Assembly (NCBI RefSeq): GCF_013185185.1
Contig: NZ_JAAZWE010000006.1
Location: 248,001 to 312,000, forward strand
From: Saccharibacillus endophyticus
GTDB lineage: Bacteria; Bacillota; Bacilli; Paenibacillales; Paenibacillaceae
Direction of reading: 5' to 3'
DNA: 64,000 bases
In this document: positions 60,422 through 64,000 of the stretch, piece by piece
How the letters are laid out: each line of letters starts with the position of its first letter
Numbering within the stretch: position 1 is the stretch's first letter
Notes under the pieces: generated by a model
The model's input: the letters and a program-made list of their open reading frames with translations, nothing else
Database searches by the model: none
Told to the model about the DNA's origin: nothing
Position numbers and translations under genes: made by a program

Positions 60422-63400
60422 CTATTCAACCCCGGTCAATTTGAGATGCACCCTTGCCCCAATATGATGAACGTCTAAAGCGAGCGTCTGCTCAAACTCC
60501 GCTCGGGCCTGATCGACCCGTCCCAATCCCAGCAATCCCAAGCCGCGCATAAAGTGGCAGTGAATTTGATTCTTCCGGTTCAAGTCCTCGTCGAAAACAA
60601 GGAAGTCCGGCAGCGATACCGCGAAGTAATCGATCTTGACGTCATCAAAGAAATGCCGCTCCGCGTAATCAATCAGCTTGTTGAAGCGACGTTTCGCTTC
60701 GCGTTCATTGCCAAGCTTAAGCCAAGCCAATCCTTGATAGAAGATCATTTCAGGCGGCTGGTCGTTGTAATACATAGCGCTTGTCGGCTCTGTCAGTCCT
60801 GTCGATGCCTTGGCATAAGCAGCGTTGGCTTCATCCTCCCTGCTCAGCTTCGAATAGGCACGGCCCAGATAATAATAAATATGATTCTCTTGCGCGCCTT
60901 CCAGCTTGCCTTCTCCTAAATTCGTCGGGTAGACGAGTGCTTGAAGCAGCAGTTCCACCGCAGCTTCGGCGTCTCCGCGCTGCAGCCTTTGTTTAGCCGA
61001 TTCGACATGAGCCTGTACGTATTGCCCCGTCGTCTTCCCTTCTCCGCCTTCCCACGGGTGGAATTGGCGCGCAGCCAACAGCCGAACGGATTCCTCATAC
61101 TCGCCCAGCCCGTTATGCAAGGTGACATATTCAAGATACAGATCGTCCCGGCTTTCCACGATAGCCCGCGATTGATGAAGAACGTCTAGCCGCTCCTGTG
61201 CCGACACGCCTGTTTTCCGGTATAACTGATCCAACTCGAACAGAATGCGAGCGTCTGTCGGATCGCAGCGAAAAGCTTGTTCCAGTGACGCTCGAGCCAG
61301 ATCCGTTTCTCCCTTTTTATTCAAATAGGCCAGTCCCAGATTGCGATGCACGACCGCGTAATTGCCGTCAACGGATCGGGCGTTCTCCCAATAGGCAATC
61401 GCCTCTGCATACCGCTTTTTATCATACAGCAGATTGCCGATCGCGTAAGAAGCTGTCGCGTCTTCCGCATGGATCGATAGCGCATGTTCCAAAATTCGCA
61501 GCTCAAACGGACTGTTCGGGAAAAGATAGTCGCGACTGGATCGGCTTGCTTTTTGAAGATAACGTTGCATAGAATCATGCTGCCCCATTTTTCCATACCC
61601 GTAAGCCAGTCCGTATCCGATCAGCGCCTGCTCAGGATCACCGAATCGCAGCAGAACATCGATAGATTCTTTATACAAACCGGCATCGGCATAATCGGAA
61701 GCCAGTTCCAGCGCGTTTCGCCATTCGCCGCGCAGGAGTTCATGCAGCGACTTATAAGCTTTTTGAGCTTCTTTCGCCGCATCTGCCGCTTCGCGGATCC
61801 GCAATATTTCATAATGCGCGCCAAAATCCAGTGCGTCCAGCTGCAATGTGGCTTGGGCAAACGCCAGTGCTTCCTCCAACCTTCCCAGCCCACGCAGCAT
61901 GGCGGTCTTGATCTGCCTCGACTTGTAGTTTCGTTCATTTCGAATCAACGATCGCTCGGCCAATTCCAATGCCTCTTGCTGTTGACCCCGTTCTGCCGCA
62001 ATCTGAGCCAGCGTAAAGTACCCGGCATCTTGCCACTCCGCACTCCAGACCGATTTGTACGCTGCGGCGAAAGCTTCTTCAAGTCTGCCTTGAAGTTTTA
62101 GGCTCTGTGCAAGTTGGTAAAAGGCTTCGCCTTCTCGCGGATTGGGATTACGCTTGGTCATTCTTTGGATCGCAAGCCGGAAATGTCGCTCCGCGTCAGC
62201 AAAAAGACCTCTTCGCAGTAGCAACGTCCCATATGCGATATTGATGCGACTATCGAATTTGTCCCTTTTTAATCCTTCCAAATAGTAAGACTCCGGCTCA
62301 AAGGTGGCATGGCGATATTGTTCCAAATGAAGCCCGGCCAGATACAATTCCTCATTGCTCTGAAGTTCCGAAGGTTCGGATAGAGGCTGCGCCGCTTCGG
62401 GGATTTGTTCGATTTTTTCCGGCTGCGGCGCATACGCGACCAACAGCTGTCCCGCAGCGTCGCGTATCGTCAAGGTCAGTTCATGATTTTGTACGCCTGG
62501 CGGAAGCGGAATCTCGGTCTCGTAGGAAGCAGCAGGATCAAGAGTCGATTTTCGAGAAAACAATACGCCTGCAGGCCCAACCAATTCAATCGACGCCTCT
62601 TCGCAAACCGACGTCGCATACACGCCGATCACGGCTACGTGACGTTCGACGTCAATCTCAAGGTTAACGGCTGCTTCTTTCGTCGCGTTTTTCACGATGC
62701 CAATCTGCTTATACGGCATGAAATACTGGGTAAACGTCTTCTCTTCGTACGGTTCAAGCCAGGTAAAATCCGGTTGGTTGTCGGTAAAGACGCCCGTCAT
62801 CAGCTCGATATAAGGTCCGTCTTCATCTGTCAGATTCCGATCCCAAGCCTGACCGAACTCGCCGTTGCCCCATGTCCACTGCTTTTTCCCGGGCGAGATG
62901 TGGCGGTTGGCGACATGCAAGAGTCCCGAGCGCGCCGCATGATCGTAACCGCCGACGAAATTATAATCCGACTTATACGCCATGTAAGAGGTCGGAACGG
63001 GAATATTGCGATAACGCGAAATATCGACGCCTGCGGAATAATCCATTTTATAATACGTGCCTGTCGCTATCGGAAAACGGGATACATCGCGCTTGCCATG
63101 ATCGAACACCGCGGTAACGTCGGGAGGAAATACGGACTGCGTGTGCTCGTTAACGGCAACCGCCGGATTGGCCCACCATAAAAAAGTCTGCGCTTGCGGC
63201 GTTCGATTGTACAATTGTGCGGCGATTTCCAAATAAGCTTTGCCCGGATACAGCGTATAGCCTGCCGTCATCCGCGTTCCGTACATCCGGTCAATCTCAC
63301 CGATCCACACCGTTACGCTGCCGTCTGCACGTTTTTCCAAACGATACTCAACCGGGCCGTACGTATTGGGACGATGATGCTGCGGCCAGTTGAATTCGAT

Positions 63401-63754
63401 CCCTCCGGAAATCCAAGGACCCGCCAAGCCGACCAACGCGGGCTTAATCACCTGGTTGTAATAAACGAAATCTTGACCGTTGGTCCGATCCACCGCCCGG
63501 TAAATGCGTCCGCCAAGTTCCGGCATCACTTCGATTCGCGCATATTCGTTTTCCAGCACTACGATTTGATAAGGAACGGGCTTCTTCTCGTCTTCGATCC
63601 GGTCGATTACGGGGTGCGGATATACCCGACCGGAGCTTCCTTGGTAGACCCTTTTTTCCAAAAACATCGGATTTTTATTCGGAGCGCCTACGCCATAGGT
63701 CGGAATGTGTACCGTTTCTTCCCAGATGTTTGCGTTTGCCGTCGATTTCATCAT
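60422..63754 (-). CDS. DUF5107 and tetratricopeptide-repeat protein
   Basis: An 1110-residue protein without signal peptide. Residues about 1-370 form a DUF5107-type, mutarotase-like beta-sandwich (YARIEVMPELGGRIYRAVDRTNGQDFVYYNQVIKPALVGLAGPWISGGIEFNWPQHH; EHTQSVFPPDVTAVFDHGKRD). Residues about 470-1110 are many TPR units (for example EALAFAQATLQLDALDFGAHY and DARILFELDQLYRKTG). This fusion recurs in Paenibacillaceae and Bacteroidetes near carbohydrate genes, but its activity is unknown; a carbohydrate-binding or carbohydrate-modifying scaffold is inferred. GGAGGG precedes the ATG. It diverges from an AraC-type gene whose start is in the window. Confidence 0.85.
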   Translation of the reverse strand: MMKSTANANIWEETVHIPTYGVGAPNKNPMFLEKRVYQGSSGRVYPHPVIDRIEDEKKPVPYQIVVLENEYARIEVMPELGGRIYRAVDRTNGQDFVYYNQVIKPALVGLAGPWISGGIEFNWPQHHRPNTYGPVEYRLEKRADGSVTVWIGEIDRMYGTRMTAGYTLYPGKAYLEIAAQLYNRTPQAQTFLWWANPAVAVNEHTQSVFPPDVTAVFDHGKRDVSRFPIATGTYYKMDYSAGVDISRYRNIPVPTSYMAYKSDYNFVGGYDHAARSGLLHVANRHISPGKKQWTWGNGEFGQAWDRNLTDEDGPYIELMTGVFTDNQPDFTWLEPYEEKTFTQYFMPYKQIGIVKNATKEAAVNLEIDVERHVAVIGVYATSVCEEASIELVGPAGVLFSRKSTLDPAASYETEIPLPPGVQNHELTLTIRDAAGQLLVAYAPQPEKIEQIPEAAQPLSEPSELQSNEELYLAGLHLEQYRHATFEPESYYLEGLKRDKFDSRINIAYGTLLLRRGLFADAERHFRLAIQRMTKRNPNPREGEAFYQLAQSLKLQGRLEEAFAAAYKSVWSAEWQDAGYFTLAQIAAERGQQQEALELAERSLIRNERNYKSRQIKTAMLRGLGRLEEALAFAQATLQLDALDFGAHYEILRIREAADAAKEAQKAYKSLHELLRGEWRNALELASDYADAGLYKESIDVLLRFGDPEQALIGYGLAYGYGKMGQHDSMQRYLQKASRSSRDYLFPNSPFELRILEHALSIHAEDATASYAIGNLLYDKKRYAEAIAYWENARSVDGNYAVVHRNLGLAYLNKKGETDLARASLEQAFRCDPTDARILFELDQLYRKTGVSAQERLDVLHQSRAIVESRDDLYLEYVTLHNGLGEYEESVRLLAARQFHPWEGGEGKTTGQYVQAHVESAKQRLQRGDAEAAVELLLQALVYPTNLGEGKLEGAQENHIYYYLGRAYSKLSREDEANAAYAKASTGLTEPTSAMYYNDQPPEMIFYQGLAWLKLGNEREAKRRFNKLIDYAERHFFDDVKIDYFAVSLPDFLVFDEDLNRKNQIHCHFMRGLGLLGLGRVDQARAEFEQTLALDVHHIGARVHLKLTGVE

Positions 63755-63904
63755 TACAATCCCTCCATATGAGAACGTTGTGATAGCTCAAGCCTACCGC
63801 ACCGAGTCCTTGTCGACCATTCACGAAATTCGGGATGTAATGGACGATTTTCGGATCGGGTTTTATACTGAGCGTGACCGCAACGAAAGGAGCAACAGCT
63901 TGAT

Positions 63905-64000
63905 ATGAGAAAAAAAGACGGCTTCGCTTCGGAAAAAATGCTGATTCTCCCGGCCTATCTGCTGGAGCAGCTCTCTTCGCATCCGTTGACGGGAGCCTTA
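63905..64000 (+). CDS. Start of a probable AraC-family regulator (partial)
   Basis: Only 32 residues are visible (from MRKKDGFASEKMLILPAYLL), in an open frame that runs off the right edge. The LLEQLSSHPLTGAL opening is like N-termini of AraC regulators that sit next to DUF5107-TPR genes, and the divergent position agrees. GGAGC lies 12 nt upstream, so the start is approximate. The intergenic 63755-63904 holds no other gene I can see. Confidence 0.55.
   Translation, partial: MRKKDGFASEKMLILPAYLLEQLSSHPLTGAL

Overview
The window reads as the chromosome of a mid-to-high GC Firmicute of the Paenibacillaceae. Evidence: the order leuS-comE-holA-rpsT-lepA-hemW-hrcA-grpE-dnaK-dnaJ-prmA-rsmE-mtaB-rpsU-yqeY-yqeZ-like, which is the yqe/yqf cluster of Bacillus with insertions; strong AGGAGG ribosome-binding sites; a CIRCE operator; a leucine T-box; and oligosaccharide ABC genes of the Lpl/YtcQ type. 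A Saccharibacillus- or Paenibacillus-like host is an inference, not proven. Nearly all genes from about 57 kb down to 1 lie on the minus strand.

Layout. 1-2.3 kb: nfeD-like (partial), yqeY, rpsU, a HIT hydrolase and an unidentified structured RNA gene. 2.3-14.6 kb: a four-gene DNA repair run addB-addA-sbcD-sbcC. 14.7-21.2 kb: a small membrane protein, an RlmI-type rRNA methyltransferase, a NUDIX enzyme, mtaB, rsmE, a site-2 protease homologue and prmA. 21.2-24.8 kb: inserted genes (zinc-ribbon/PH protein, MarR-controlled drug exporter, small membrane protein) and a second structured-RNA candidate. 24.9-30.1 kb: the hrcA-grpE-dnaK-dnaJ heat-shock operon behind CIRCE. 30.1-36.4 kb: acetyltransferase, hemW, lepA, rpsT, holA. 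36.5-38.6 kb: an ECF sigma/anti-sigma pair with its own ECF promoter. 38.8-46 kb: comEC, comEA, comEB and T-box-controlled leuS. 46-52.6 kb: accessory genes (HEAT-repeat protein, AT-rich secreted protein, soluble chemotaxis receptor, ABC exporter, MFS carrier). 52.8-64 kb: a carbohydrate module (binding protein, two permeases, LacI, AraC, GH43 enzyme), tRNA-Pro, a large DUF5107-TPR protein and the start of another AraC regulator.

The most unusual content is RNA-like structure between genes: (1) three tandem nested hairpins filling the rpsU-yqeY gap; (2) a roughly 265-nt RNA candidate upstream of the HIT gene with two hairpins carrying the same 9-nt loop, which could pair with the rpsU-yqeY hairpins; (3) a dispersed family of 100-170 bp intergenic palindromes in at least five places, with conserved shoulders and covarying stems; (4) a T-box-like leader lacking Stem I upstream of comEA, related in sequence to the leuS T-box. 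All are described from sequence alone and none was checked by search or folding software.
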